From the NCBI RefSeq assembly GCF_900100345.1, contig NZ_FMTT01000009.1, positions 1 to 64,000 on the forward strand: 64,000 nt of DNA, in the 5' to 3' direction. The position numbers and the translations under genes were made by a program. The first letter of the stretch is position 1. Every line of letters begins with the position of its first letter. Shown here piece after piece: positions 27,091 through 36,870 of the stretch. Under the pieces are notes generated by a model. That model worked only from the letters and a program-made list of their open reading frames with translations, had not been told where the DNA came from and did no database searches. The stretch is from Paenibacillus tianmuensis (GTDB lineage: Bacteria > Bacillota > Bacilli > Paenibacillales > NBRC-103111).

Positions 27091-27954
27091 CTATTCCGAA
27101 TCCGTCTGACTTCGGACTTGAACGGATGGGGCGGACCGATCCGGAGGCAGTCGTTTCAGCAGCTGCTTGCGGGCCCGGACAACGGCTCTGCGGACCGCCG
27201 GCGATACATCCTGCTCCAGCTTGGCGAAGGCGGGCGCGAGAAGGTCCCAATGCTCAGCCGCTGCGGTTGAGGCATACATATTCGTCGCGTGGATGCGGAC
27301 TGCCTCTTTCGCACTGGCGATCCATACGTCAAGCCGTGCAGCCGTTTCCTCCGGGTACGAAGCGAGAAGCCCCTCACCGAGCGTGAGCGGGCTTATTGGT
27401 TTTCCGGCGGAGACCGGGGTGCCCGACATCAGCAGCTCGATCAAATCCAGCAGCGGCCGGCTCCATGCTGGGTTACGGGTTTTTGCCGCGATCCGGACGG
27501 CGTGAGCGACGGCTGTGACCTCGTGCGGCATAGGCGAGGCAGACCATGCGGCTAGCTGCGGATAAAACGCCTGAAATTGCTTGACCAGCAGCGTTCCGCA
27601 GGCTTCGCCCGTCCAGCGCCGGACGGTGGCGTGCGGGCTTTCGGCCAAGATGCGCAGCCGTTCGGCCGTCTCGTCGGGAGCGGCTGTGTAATGGCCGGAC
27701 AATAGAAACACGGCGAGCTCCTGCGCCGTTTCGTCCCCGGATTGCGCTAGTCCGGAAGCCAAGCGGACGAGCCGCTTCGGATCGGGCAGCGCGGCTTCGA
27801 TCACTTGCAGCGCTTGATGCTTGACAGCGCGCGCTTGTTTATCGGGCAGCGTACCGAGGACCGGGCCCAGGACAGCCGTTAAGGCGGAAGCTGAGCCGCT
27901 GGAGGCGGCGTCCGCCGCATCGCGCCTCCAGTCTTGTTCGGCAAGCGGCATCAT
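27091..27954 (-). CDS. HEAT-repeat protein, AlkD/DNA-alkylation-repair-like
   Basis: 287-residue, almost entirely alpha-helical protein with repeated amphipathic helices (LVRLASGLAQSGDETAQELAVF, TVRRWTGEACGTLL, VRIHATNMYA, AVRRAVVRARKQLLK). The pattern, especially the Trp-rich paired helices, resembles HEAT-like DNA alkylation repair proteins, but I cannot confirm catalytic residues. The frame is open further upstream. The start at 27954 is chosen because GGAGG lies 8 nt upstream of paired ATG codons. It is divergent from gnd. Confidence 0.7.
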   Translation of the reverse strand: MMPLAEQDWRRDAADAASSGSASALTAVLGPVLGTLPDKQARAVKHQALQVIEAALPDPKRLVRLASGLAQSGDETAQELAVFLLSGHYTAAPDETAERLRILAESPHATVRRWTGEACGTLLVKQFQAFYPQLAAWSASPMPHEVTAVAHAVRIAAKTRNPAWSRPLLDLIELLMSGTPVSAGKPISPLTLGEGLLASYPEETAARLDVWIASAKEAVRIHATNMYASTAAAEHWDLLAPAFAKLEQDVSPAVRRAVVRARKQLLKRLPPDRSAPSVQVRSQTDSE

Positions 27955-28150
27955 AATAAATTCCTCCGTTTCAAACGTTACGTTGTTATATCTTACCACG
28001 AGTTTACCAAACATACGTTCTACGGGCAAGGCATTTGTTCCGGCGCAAGACGGAGGTGTTCCGAAATCCAATGCTCTCAAGACAGAGGAGGAGAACAATT
28101 CGTAGTTTACAGACAAGCGGGATCGAGGTATATTATTTTTAAACACATGA

Positions 28151-28168
28151 ATACTTGTATACAAGTAC
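28151..28168. promoter_or_regulatory. GntR operator before gnd
   Basis: ATACTTGTATACAAGTAC contains the perfect palindrome ACTTGTATACAAGT (28153-28166). It is nearly identical to the known B. subtilis gnt operator ATACTTGTATACAAGTAT, bound by GntR in the absence of gluconate. Confidence 0.9.
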
Positions 28169-28192
28169 ACAATATTTGTTGGGGTGATAATT

Positions 28193-29092
28193 ATGAAGCT
28201 AGGGATGATCGGACTTGGAAAAATGGGGTTTAACCTCGTGCGAAATTTGCTTCAGCAGCAGCATGAGGTGGTGGTGTATGACGTCAATCCCGAACCGGGA
28301 AAGAAACTGCAAGAATGTGGCGCAGAGCTTTCCGCTTCCGTTAACGAGCTGGTAGAGAAGCTGGAAACTCCCCGCATCGTTTGGATCATGGTTCCGGCCG
28401 GTCCGATTGTGGATCAGGTGCTGGACACGCTTGGTCCGCTGCTGGAGCAAGGGGATATCGTGATTGACGGCGGGAACTCCCACTACAAGCAATCGGTGGC
28501 TCGTGCGGATAAGCTGAAGGAGCGGGGCGTCCATTTTTTCGACGTGGGAACATCGGGAGGCACGGAGGGCGCTGCCCGCGGCGGCTGCTTCATGATCGGC
28601 GGCGACCAAGACGCGTTTGGAACCATTGAACCGCTCTTTCAAGACATCGCGGTCGACAAAGGCTATTTGTATGCCGGCGGGCACGGAAGCGGGCATTTTC
28701 TCAAGATGGTCCATAACGGCATTGAGTACGGCATGATGCAATCGATTGCAGAAGGCTTTGAAATTTTATCGAAAAGTCAGTTTGATTTCAATTACGAAGA
28801 GGTTGCGCGGGTGTGGGCGAACGGTTCGGTGATTCGGGGATGGCTGATGGAGCTGACCCAAAACGCGTTTTCCAAAGATCCCAAGCTGGACGGGATTCGG
28901 GGAATTATGAAAAGCTCCGGAGAAGGAAAATGGACGGTTCAAACGGCACTCGATATGGAAATCAGCACGCCTGTCATCGCGTTGTCCCTGCTGATGCGAT
29001 ACCGGTCTATGGAAGACGATACGTTCCACGGCAAGGTGGTGGCCGCTTTGCGCAATGAATTTGGCGGTCATGAAGTCGTAAGAAATTCGTAA
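28193..29092 (+). CDS. gnd: 6-phosphogluconate dehydrogenase, short (YqeC-type)
   Basis: 299-residue oxidative decarboxylase converting 6-phosphogluconate to ribulose 5-phosphate. The N-terminal Rossmann motif is GMIGLGKMGFNLVRNL, followed by IVIDGGNSHY, the substrate block DVGTSGGTEGAARGGCFMIGG, and the catalytic Lys region GHFLKMVHNGIEYGMMQ. The length is that of the short, often NAD-linked group (YqeC of B. subtilis), not the 470-residue GntZ. ATG 28193 has GGGGTG 6 nt upstream. The GntR box upstream places it in the gluconate regulon. Confidence 0.93.
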   Translation: MKLGMIGLGKMGFNLVRNLLQQQHEVVVYDVNPEPGKKLQECGAELSASVNELVEKLETPRIVWIMVPAGPIVDQVLDTLGPLLEQGDIVIDGGNSHYKQSVARADKLKERGVHFFDVGTSGGTEGAARGGCFMIGGDQDAFGTIEPLFQDIAVDKGYLYAGGHGSGHFLKMVHNGIEYGMMQSIAEGFEILSKSQFDFNYEEVARVWANGSVIRGWLMELTQNAFSKDPKLDGIRGIMKSSGEGKWTVQTALDMEISTPVIALSLLMRYRSMEDDTFHGKVVAALRNEFGGHEVVRNS

Positions 29093-29144
29093 GATCGATT
29101 TTTCCTGATGGATTCGTTTCGTAACTATGTGATAAAATCTAGAA

Positions 29145-29162
29145 ATACTTGTCTACGATACT
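29145..29162. promoter_or_regulatory. degenerate GntR operator before gntR
   Basis: ATACTTGTCTACGATACT matches 13 of 18 positions of the gnt operator; the left half-site is intact and the right is degraded. It lies 44 nt upstream of gntR and could give weak autoregulation. Confidence 0.45.
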
Positions 29163-29205
29163 TTATCGCGGTTATCGAAAAACGGTCTGTATGGGGGAGT
29201 TGTTC

Positions 29206-29877
29206 ATGCGTTATCCTGCTGCATGGTTGCAAGGGTTGTCTCTGGGAGAAAGGATGGCTTGCGAATTAAGATTGCAAATTATCGCTGGGAACATAAAACT
29301 AGGCGAAGTCATATCCGAAAACAAGGTGGCCGCGGAATTCGGAACAAGCCGGTCACCCGTCAGAGAAGCCTTGAAAACATTGTCAAACGAAGGTCTCATT
29401 CGCCTAGAGAGAATGGGCGCCGTCGTGAACGGTCTCAGCTCACAGGATGTCGAAGAGCTGTATGACGTCCGGTTTTTGATCGAGAGCTTTGCGCAGCAGC
29501 GATTGGCCGAAGGAAACCACGAGTCGCTGCTCCCCAATCTGAAACGGAACATCGATAAGATGGAATTGGCGATGAAGCATCGCGATATCGCGGAATTTTC
29601 GTATCTGGACTTTTCCTTTCACGAATCGATCATCGTGGAGGCCAAGCATGCAAGGATCTTGCATTTGTGGAAAAGCATCCGCCAAATCGTGTTGACCGTC
29701 ATGTACCTTACGACGTCGGAGATATTCTCCAAAGGCGAGAACAAACTCAAGTCCGTCGTCGATAAGCACCGGTCGATTGTCGCCGGGCTCGAGTCGAAGG
29801 ACGTCACCGTCATTCAATCTGTCGTTCAGCAATATTTTGCCGACTCGCATAAAACGCTGCATAGCAGGTTTCCTTAA
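29206..29877 (+). CDS. gntR: gluconate operon repressor GntR
   Basis: 223-residue GntR/FadR-type repressor. The N-terminal winged helix reads ENKVAAEFGTSRSPVREALKTLSNEGLIRLERMGAVV cut in two by the turn; the C-terminal all-helical FCD domain binds the effector (gluconate in B. subtilis). It starts MRYPAAWLQG, which aligns with YPAKWL near the N-terminus of B. subtilis GntR. ATG 29206 has GGGGGAG 6-7 nt upstream. Perfect gnt operators flank it before gnd and gntP. Confidence 0.92.
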   Translation: MRYPAAWLQGLSLGERMACELRLQIIAGNIKLGEVISENKVAAEFGTSRSPVREALKTLSNEGLIRLERMGAVVNGLSSQDVEELYDVRFLIESFAQQRLAEGNHESLLPNLKRNIDKMELAMKHRDIAEFSYLDFSFHESIIVEAKHARILHLWKSIRQIVLTVMYLTTSEIFSKGENKLKSVVDKHRSIVAGLESKDVTVIQSVVQQYFADSHKTLHSRFP

Positions 29878-29903
29878 AAGGCCGCTGCTATGCAGGCTTT
29901 TTT
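29857..29903 (+). terminator. gntR terminator
   Basis: CTGCATAGCAG (29857-29867, inside the last gntR codons) pairs perfectly with CTGCTATGCAG (29885-29895), then GC and a T run. Confidence 0.85.
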
Positions 29904-29909
29904 ATCACC

Positions 29910-29927
29910 ATACTTGTCGACAAGTAC
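29910..29927. promoter_or_regulatory. GntR operator before gntP
   Basis: ATACTTGTCGACAAGTAC with the perfect palindrome ACTTGTCGACAAGT (29912-29925), 85 nt upstream of gntP. It differs from the gnd site only in the two central bases. Confidence 0.88.
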
Positions 29928-30011
29928 ACATGTATAAATTCATTGCCACACTATAAAAAGGGCATACTCTGGATACAAATCATGCTCGCATGAATAATAA
30001 GGAGAGTGCTT

Positions 30012-31373
30012 ATGAACCGTATTTTTGGTCTCGATCCCAACTTGACCTTGATCATTTGGGCGTTACTTTCCATTATTTTTCTTGTTGTTCTGATTGCTCG
30101 ATTCAAATGGAACCCTTTTGTGGCGCTTTTGATTTCTTCGTTGCTTTTAGGCTTTTTGGCCGGCATGAATTCTGCGGACATCATTAAAGCGGTTACAGGA
30201 GGGCTTGGCAGCACGCTTGGGACGATCGCCATTGTCATCGGGCTGGGGACGATGCTGGGCAAAATGATGGCGGAGTCCGGAGGCGCGGAGCGGATCGCGA
30301 CCACGCTGATCGACCGGTTCGGCGAAAAACGCGTTCACTGGGCGATGATGGTTGTCGGATTCATTGTAGGGATTCCCGTGTTTTTCGAGGTGGGGGTCAT
30401 CCTCTTAATTCCTATCGTATTTATCGTGGCGCGCAAGACGAAAATGTCGCTCTTGCAAATCGGAATTCCGCTGCTGGCCGGGCTTTCCACCGTGCACGGG
30501 CTTGTTCCGCCTCATCCGGCGCCGATGATCGCCATTGCCGCTTATAATGCCGATCTGGGGAAGACGATTCTGTATTCCATTCTGATCGGGCTGCCGACGG
30601 CCATTATTGCCGGTCCTCTGTTCGGCAAATTTATCGGCAAACGCTTGGCGGTAGAGCCGCCGGCCGATCTGGCAGAGCAATTCGCGGCGAAGGATAACCG
30701 CGGCCTTCCGGGGTTCGGGATCACGCTGCTCACGATTTTATTGCCCGTCCTTCTCATGCTGATCGGATCGATCGCCACCATCGTCGACCCGAAAGCGACG
30801 AGCGGCCTTACCCGGTTCAGCGCATTTATTGGCCATGAAATTATCGCTCTGCTTATCGCGGTCGTCTTCTCCTTCTTTTCGCTCGGCTTTGCGAGGGGCT
30901 TTAAGAAAGAGGATATTTCCCGCTTTGCCAGCGAATGCTTGGCTCCGACCGCGACGATCATTCTGATCATCGGGGCAGGCGGAGCCTTTAAACAAGTATT
31001 GATTAACAGCGGGGTAGGCGGCGCTATAGCTGCGATGGCCACCCAGTCGCATGTAAACATTATCTTTTTCGCGTGGTTTGTCGCGGCTCTCATCCGTGTC
31101 GCGACAGGGTCGGCCACGGTTGCCATGACGACGGCCGCAGGCATCATTGCTCCTGTCCTTGCGCTGAGTCCGGGCGTGAATGTAGAGCTGGTCGTGCTGG
31201 CTACGGGCGCAGGATCGCTTGTACTGTCCCACGTAAACGATGCGGGCTTTTGGATGGTCAAGGAATTTTTTAATATGAGCGTATCGCAAACTTTAAAATC
31301 ATGGACGGCGATGGAGACGATTTTATCCGTGGTGGGACTGATCTTCATTCTTCTCCTTAGCGTCGTGGTTTAA
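30012..31373 (+). CDS. gntP: gluconate:H+ symporter GntP
   Basis: 453-residue permease of the GntP family with about twelve membrane helices. It begins with LTLIIWALLSIIFLVVLIA. Family blocks are GLGTMLGKMMAESGGAERIA, FFEVGVILLIPIVF, and the re-entrant motif GLVPPHPAPMIAI. It imports gluconate, which GntK next door phosphorylates. AAGGAG lies 7 nt before ATG 30012. It forms an operon with gntK (17-nt gap) behind a GntR operator. Confidence 0.95.
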   Translation: MNRIFGLDPNLTLIIWALLSIIFLVVLIARFKWNPFVALLISSLLLGFLAGMNSADIIKAVTGGLGSTLGTIAIVIGLGTMLGKMMAESGGAERIATTLIDRFGEKRVHWAMMVVGFIVGIPVFFEVGVILLIPIVFIVARKTKMSLLQIGIPLLAGLSTVHGLVPPHPAPMIAIAAYNADLGKTILYSILIGLPTAIIAGPLFGKFIGKRLAVEPPADLAEQFAAKDNRGLPGFGITLLTILLPVLLMLIGSIATIVDPKATSGLTRFSAFIGHEIIALLIAVVFSFFSLGFARGFKKEDISRFASECLAPTATIILIIGAGGAFKQVLINSGVGGAIAAMATQSHVNIIFFAWFVAALIRVATGSATVAMTTAAGIIAPVLALSPGVNVELVVLATGAGSLVLSHVNDAGFWMVKEFFNMSVSQTLKSWTAMETILSVVGLIFILLLSVVV

Positions 31374-31390
31374 GAAAGAGGGTTATTTCA

Positions 31391-32938
31391 TTGAGCCAGC
31401 CTGCCTATATGATTGGCGTTGACATCGGAACGACCAGCACGAAAGCCGTCTTATTCGAGGAAGACGGGAAAATCGTGACCAAGGCGGACGAGGAATATCC
31501 TTTGTATACGCCTACTTCGTCTATAGCCGAGCAGGACCCGGACCGCATATTCCGCGCGGTGATCCAAACGCTGAAGCGCGTAATGACGCAGAGCGCCGCG
31601 AGGCCGGAGCAGGTCCTGTTTGTCTCCTTCAGCTCGGCCATGCACAGCGTTATCGTGGTCGATGCCGAAGGCAAGCCACTAACGCGCTGCATCACATGGG
31701 GGGATAACCGAAGCGCCGCCTGGGCGGAACGTTTGAAGCGGGACATGAACGGCCATGAGATCTATTTGCGGACGGGGACGCCCATCCATCCGATGTCGCC
31801 GCTTTCCAAGCTGCTGTGGCTTCGCCATGATCATCAGGAGCTGTTTCAACACGCCGGCAAATTCATCTCGATCAAGGAATATGTGTTTGCCAAGCTGTTC
31901 GACGAATACGTGGTCGACTATTCCATCGCCTCGGCGACCGGTCTGATGAATTTGCAGAAGCTGGACTGGGACGAAGAGGCGCTGGACGTTGTCGGGGTAT
32001 CGAGAAATCAATTGTCCAGACTCGTTCCGACGACGTATGCGCTGCAAGGAATGAAAGCCGTTTTTGCGGAAGAGACGGGCCTTGCCGAATCGACGCCGTT
32101 TATTGTCGGCGCGAGCGACGGCGTGCTTTCCAATCTTGGCATGAATGCGATTGAGCCCGGAGTCGTGGCGGCGACCATCGGCACCAGCGGCGCGATCCGC
32201 ACCGTGATTGACCGGCCTTCAACGGATCCCAAGGGGAGAATCTTCTGCTATGCCCTGACGGAAAAGCATTGGGTCATCGGCGGAGCGGTCAACAATGGCG
32301 GCATGCTGTTCCGGTGGGCAAGGGACGAGTTTGCCGCATCGGAGGTCGAAACGGCCAAACGTCTTGGAATCGACGCCTACGATCTGTTGACGCAAATTGT
32401 GGAGAAGGTGAGCCCGGGCTCCGACGGCTTGATTTTTCATCCTTATATGACTGGGGAACGCGCTCCTTTATGGAATGCGAATGCGAGAGGCTCCTTTTTC
32501 GGCTTGACGATGCACCATCGCAAGGAGCATATGATCCGCGCTGTGCTGGAAGGGGTTATTTTTAATCTGTACACCGTCTTGCTGGCGATGGGGGAGCGGA
32601 TCGGGCGACCCAAAAAAATTCAGGCCACCGGCGGCTTTGCCCGCTCCTCTCTCTGGCGTCAGATCATGGCGGATATTTTCGATCAGGAAGTGGTCGTGCC
32701 CCAAAGCTTCGAAAGCTCTTGTCTTGGAGCCGTCGTGCTTGGATTATACGCGACAGGGAGAGCGGATTCGCTGCATATCGTTTCCCGGATGGTCGGTGCA
32801 ACGCATGTGCATAAGCCGATACGGGAGCATGCCGAAATCTATCATGAGCTTCTGCCCATCTACATTAAAATTGCGCGAAGCATGGAGGAAGAATACGAGG
32901 CGATCGCTCGATTTCAGCAAAAGCGGGAACGTCTCTAG
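31391..32938 (+). CDS. gntK: gluconokinase (FGGY family)
   Basis: 515-residue FGGY carbohydrate kinase that makes 6-phosphogluconate. The first ATP-binding motif is GVDIGTTSTKAVLFEEDG; later blocks are GASDGVLSNLGM, TIGTSGAIRTV and the FGGY signature-like IQATGGFARSSLWRQIMADI. The start is TTG 31391 with AAGAGGG about 9 nt upstream; the next ATG (31409) would cut into the first strand. It is co-transcribed with gntP, and its product feeds Gnd. Confidence 0.93.
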   Translation: MSQPAYMIGVDIGTTSTKAVLFEEDGKIVTKADEEYPLYTPTSSIAEQDPDRIFRAVIQTLKRVMTQSAARPEQVLFVSFSSAMHSVIVVDAEGKPLTRCITWGDNRSAAWAERLKRDMNGHEIYLRTGTPIHPMSPLSKLLWLRHDHQELFQHAGKFISIKEYVFAKLFDEYVVDYSIASATGLMNLQKLDWDEEALDVVGVSRNQLSRLVPTTYALQGMKAVFAEETGLAESTPFIVGASDGVLSNLGMNAIEPGVVAATIGTSGAIRTVIDRPSTDPKGRIFCYALTEKHWVIGGAVNNGGMLFRWARDEFAASEVETAKRLGIDAYDLLTQIVEKVSPGSDGLIFHPYMTGERAPLWNANARGSFFGLTMHHRKEHMIRAVLEGVIFNLYTVLLAMGERIGRPKKIQATGGFARSSLWRQIMADIFDQEVVVPQSFESSCLGAVVLGLYATGRADSLHIVSRMVGATHVHKPIREHAEIYHELLPIYIKIARSMEEEYEAIARFQQKRERL

Positions 32939-32964
32939 CAAGCTTCAAGCTTCGATCACACGGA

Positions 32965-33018
32965 AAAAGCCGGGAAAAGCGCGCTGTCTTAAAGGGCAGC
33001 CCTTTTCCCGGCTTTTCC
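32965..33018 (+). terminator. gntPK terminator
   Basis: AAAAGCCGGGAAAAG (32965-32979) pairs with CTTTTCCCGGCTTTT (33002-33016), a perfect 15-bp stem whose right arm supplies the T run. Confidence 0.88.
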
Positions 33019-33186
33019 TATTTTGCCGAGCCGATGCTGCAACCAAAGGATAAGTCGGGGCGGAACGAGTGTTCCGGTGTATTCGATTGTGCTATACTAT
33101 ACCAAAACCTGTCTTTTCCGTAATGTCCGACATTTTGGTAGAATAGTAGAGTTACGTGAATTGAAGTGAAATTTGGAGGAGCGACT

Positions 33187-36100
33187 ATGGCTTTTCAATT
33201 TGTGCTGGGCCGTGCGGGCAGTGGCAAAACGACGTATTGCCTGAGCGCGATCAAGCAAAAGCTGCTGGATCAGCCGAATGGTGCGCCGCTGATCTGGCTC
33301 GTGCCGGAGCAGGCTACCTTTCAGGCGGAATATGCGTTGGTGTCATCCCCGGAGCTCGGAGGCACGCTGCGCGCTCAAGTGCTCAGCTTCCGGCGGCTTG
33401 CTTGGCGCGTCATGCAGGAGGTAGGCGGCGCCTCGCGCCTGCCGATCGATGAAACAGGTAAAAAACTGCTGCTGCACCGCATTTTACATAAACAAAAAGA
33501 TCGTCTGCGCCGTTTTCAAGCGTCGGCAGGACAAACGGGCTTTCTGGATAAATTGAACGAGCTGTTTGCGGAGCTGAAACGGTACTGTATCAGCCCCGAT
33601 CAGCTTGAGCAGTTTTATTCGTCACGCTTTGCATCCGACGGCGGCAATGTTTCCGGCACGCTTCCGGACAAGCTGCACGATTTGCAGCTTCTGTACGTTG
33701 AATTCGAGGCGGAATTGTCCAAGCTGTATCTGGACGGGGAAGATTATTTGACGCTGCTGGCCCGTCAGGTCGGCGAATCGGCGTATTTACGGGGCGCAGA
33801 ACTATGGGTCGACGGATTTCACGGGTTTACCCCTCAGGAGCTTGCCGTCCTGGAACAGCTTGCGCTGTACGCCGGCCGGGTCACGATGACGCTCTCTTTG
33901 AACCGTCCGTATGCGGGCGGGGAGCAGCCGCACGAGCTGGACTTGTTCCATCCGACCGCCCGGACGATGAAGACGCTCCGGGAGCGCCTGGATGCCTTGG
34001 AGGTGGAAACCGAAGCCTCGATCATCCTGCCGTCGTCGCCTCCGGCAAGGTTCCGGGATACGCCGTCGCTCGGATTTTTGGAGGCGCAATGGGAGGAACG
34101 GGTGAAAAAGCCTTACCGATCCGAGCCGGGGGATAACCGGTTGTCGGCCGTTCGCATATCGGCGGCGGCCAGCCGCAGGGCGGAGGTGGAGGCGTTGGCC
34201 CGGGACGTTGTCAAGCTCGTCCGTGACGAAGGGCTTAGATGGCGCGACATCGCCGTGTCGGTCCGCAACATGGAATCATATGGCGAGCTGATCTCGGGCA
34301 CATTTGCCGACTACGGCATCCCGCACTTTTTGGATCATAAGCGGCCGGTCGTTCATCACCCACTCGTCGAATTGATTCGTTCCGCGCTCGAAACGGTCAA
34401 CCGTTATTGGAAATACGAAGCGGTTTTTCGCGCGGTCAAAACCGGATTTTTCCTGCCGTTCGGCGAGGCAAGAGCGCGAGAGGACGGTTTAATCGTCGAC
34501 CGGCATGCGATGGACCAGCTCGAAAACTATGCGCTGGCGTTCGGCATTCAAGGACACAAATGGATGAAGGACTGGACGTATTCGTACCGGACCACGCTCG
34601 AACAGGACGATACGCTAGCCAGCGAGGCGGACGAGGCGTTTCTGCGAAAGCTCAACGCCTGCCGCAGGCTGGTGGCGGAACCTCTCGGGGCGCTGCAGGA
34701 ACGCATGCGCCGGAAAGCGACGGTGCTTCAGCGGGTGGAGGCGCTGTACGGCCTGCTGGAGCAGCTGCGGGTGCCGGAGCGGCTGGAATCTTGGAGCCAG
34801 GCGGCCCTTGCGCAAGGACAAGCGGAGAAAGCGCGGGAGCACGCCCAAGTATGGGAGCGGGTCGTGGATATGTTCGATCAGCTCGCGGAGCTGATGGGAG
34901 ACGAGACGATGACGCCGGAAACGTTCGCGGAGCTGGTGGACACGGGACTTGAAAGCATCAAGCTCGGCCATGTCCCGCCCACTCTCGATCAGGTGCTGGT
35001 CGGCAGCATGGACCGGACCCGTTCCGGCCAGGTCAAGCACATGTTCGTGCTCGGCGTGAGCGAGGGGGTCATGCCCGCCAAAATGCCCGAAAGTGGCGTC
35101 TTGTCGGAAGCGGAGCGCGAGCAGTTGGCTGGAAACGGGCTGCAAACCGCTGAAGGGAGCCGGAGGCGGCTGCTTGACGAGTCGTTCCTGATCTACTGCG
35201 CGTTTTGCGCGCCTTCGCACGGATTATGGCTCAGCTATCCGCTGGCCGACGAGGAAGGGAGGTCGCTTCTGCCCTCGGACGTGATCCGTCAAGTGAAGCG
35301 GATGTACCCGTCGCTGCAGGAGCGGCTGCTGTTGAACGATCCGACCCCGGACGGCCATGCCGGGGAGCAAATGGAGTATGTCGCACATCCGGATAAAGCG
35401 TTGTCCCTGTTGATGGTGCAGTTGAAGCAGTGGATGGGGGGGGCTCCGATGAACGCCGTCTGGTGGTCGGTGTACAACTGGTTCGCCCGCCAACCCGAAC
35501 ACGCTCTGAAGCTGTCGCGGATGGTGCAGGCGCTGCTCTATGCGAACCGGGCGAAGGAATTGAGCGCCGAAACGAGCCGCGAGCTGTACGGGGAAAGCAT
35601 CCAGACGAGCGTATCCCGGATGGAGCGCTTCGTCGCGTGTCCGTTCTCCCAGTTCGTCTCTCACGGACTGCGGCTGAAGGAACGCCGTATTTTTCGCTTG
35701 GAAGCGCCCGATATCGGGCAGCTGTTTCACGCCGCATTGACCAAGTTTGCGGAGCAGGCGGAGCGCGAAGGATTCGACTGGGGCGGCTTGTCGGCCGCGG
35801 AATGCGAGCAGCGTGCGGCGCTTGTCGTCGACGCGCTTGCGCCGAAGCTGCAGGGCGAAATTTTGCTCAGCTCCAAGCGGTATTCCTATATTGCGCGCAA
35901 GCTCAAGCAGGTGATCGGACGAGCGGCGCTGATGCTGGGCGAGCATGCCCGGCGGGGGCAGTTCCGGCCGATCGGACTGGAGGTCGGCTTCGGTAGCGGA
36001 CAGCCGATCCCGCCGCTGCTTTACGATTTGGACAACGGCGTGCGCATGGAGCTCCGGGGAAGAATCGATCGGATCGACCGGGCGGATACCGAGCAAGGAA

Positions 36101-36870
36101 CGCTGTTGCGGGTGATTGACTACAAGTCGAGTTCCAAGTCGCTGAACATGACCGAAGTATATTACGGGTTATCGCTGCAAATGCTCACGTATTTGGACGT
36201 CATTCTGACGCATGCGCCGATTTGGCTCGGACACGAAGCGCAGCCGGCGGGCGTGTTGTACTTCCATGTACATAATCCGGTGCTGAACGCAAGAAACGGG
36301 CTTTCCGCCCAAGAGATCGACAGCGAGTTGAAGAAGCGGTTCAAAATGAGAGGGCTGCTTCGCGCCGACGCGGATACGATCCGGCTGATGGACAGAGGGC
36401 TGGCGGAAGCCGGAGGGCATTCCGACCTGCTGCCGGTAGCGCTCAAGACGGACGGCAGCTTCTATAAAACGTCGTCGGTCGCCTCCGAAGAACAGTGGAA
36501 CACCGTTCGGCGGTACGTCAAGCGGACGATCCGCGAGATCGGGACGTCGCTGACGGACGGTACCATCGAGATTGCGCCTTACCGGATGGGCCAAGCGACG
36601 GCCTGCACGATGTGCGCTTACCGTTCCGTATGCCAATTCGACACGCAGCTCGACGGCAATGCGTACAAGCAGCTTACGCCGATTGGCAAAGACAGGATAT
36701 GGGAAATGATGGAGCAGAAGGCTGCATCCGCTCCCCGTTCCGCCGGAGCGGCTTATCGGCCGCGCGCCGCCGCAAAACGGCCGACTGCGGAAGAGAGCCG
36801 GATAGCGGAGCCGGAGGAAGAGAACGTCTTGGAAGAGCCGGATAACGAGAATGGAGGGAACGAACAATGA
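33187..36870 (+). CDS. addB: AddB, helicase-exonuclease subunit
   Basis: 1227-residue subunit of the AddAB double-strand-break resection enzyme, the Firmicutes counterpart of RecBCD. Walker A GRAGSGKTT lies at residues 8-16. The C-terminal RecB-type nuclease core has RIDRID and VIDYKSS. The four iron-sulfur cysteines are visible: one in RFVACPFSQF and three in CTMCAYRSVCQFD. ATG 33187 has GGAGGAG 6 nt upstream. Its stop overlaps the addA start (ATGA), so subunits are coupled. Confidence 0.96.
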   Translation: MAFQFVLGRAGSGKTTYCLSAIKQKLLDQPNGAPLIWLVPEQATFQAEYALVSSPELGGTLRAQVLSFRRLAWRVMQEVGGASRLPIDETGKKLLLHRILHKQKDRLRRFQASAGQTGFLDKLNELFAELKRYCISPDQLEQFYSSRFASDGGNVSGTLPDKLHDLQLLYVEFEAELSKLYLDGEDYLTLLARQVGESAYLRGAELWVDGFHGFTPQELAVLEQLALYAGRVTMTLSLNRPYAGGEQPHELDLFHPTARTMKTLRERLDALEVETEASIILPSSPPARFRDTPSLGFLEAQWEERVKKPYRSEPGDNRLSAVRISAAASRRAEVEALARDVVKLVRDEGLRWRDIAVSVRNMESYGELISGTFADYGIPHFLDHKRPVVHHPLVELIRSALETVNRYWKYEAVFRAVKTGFFLPFGEARAREDGLIVDRHAMDQLENYALAFGIQGHKWMKDWTYSYRTTLEQDDTLASEADEAFLRKLNACRRLVAEPLGALQERMRRKATVLQRVEALYGLLEQLRVPERLESWSQAALAQGQAEKAREHAQVWERVVDMFDQLAELMGDETMTPETFAELVDTGLESIKLGHVPPTLDQVLVGSMDRTRSGQVKHMFVLGVSEGVMPAKMPESGVLSEAEREQLAGNGLQTAEGSRRRLLDESFLIYCAFCAPSHGLWLSYPLADEEGRSLLPSDVIRQVKRMYPSLQERLLLNDPTPDGHAGEQMEYVAHPDKALSLLMVQLKQWMGGAPMNAVWWSVYNWFARQPEHALKLSRMVQALLYANRAKELSAETSRELYGESIQTSVSRMERFVACPFSQFVSHGLRLKERRIFRLEAPDIGQLFHAALTKFAEQAEREGFDWGGLSAAECEQRAALVVDALAPKLQGEILLSSKRYSYIARKLKQVIGRAALMLGEHARRGQFRPIGLEVGFGSGQPIPPLLYDLDNGVRMELRGRIDRIDRADTEQGTLLRVIDYKSSSKSLNMTEVYYGLSLQMLTYLDVILTHAPIWLGHEAQPAGVLYFHVHNPVLNARNGLSAQEIDSELKKRFKMRGLLRADADTIRLMDRGLAEAGGHSDLLPVALKTDGSFYKTSSVASEEQWNTVRRYVKRTIREIGTSLTDGTIEIAPYRMGQATACTMCAYRSVCQFDTQLDGNAYKQLTPIGKDRIWEMMEQKAASAPRSAGAAYRPRAAAKRPTAEESRIAEPEEENVLEEPDNENGGNEQ

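Noticed and set aside
28151-29927. Repeated palindromes as mobile-element ends
   Set aside because: They are GntR operators in promoter positions; no transposase lies between them.
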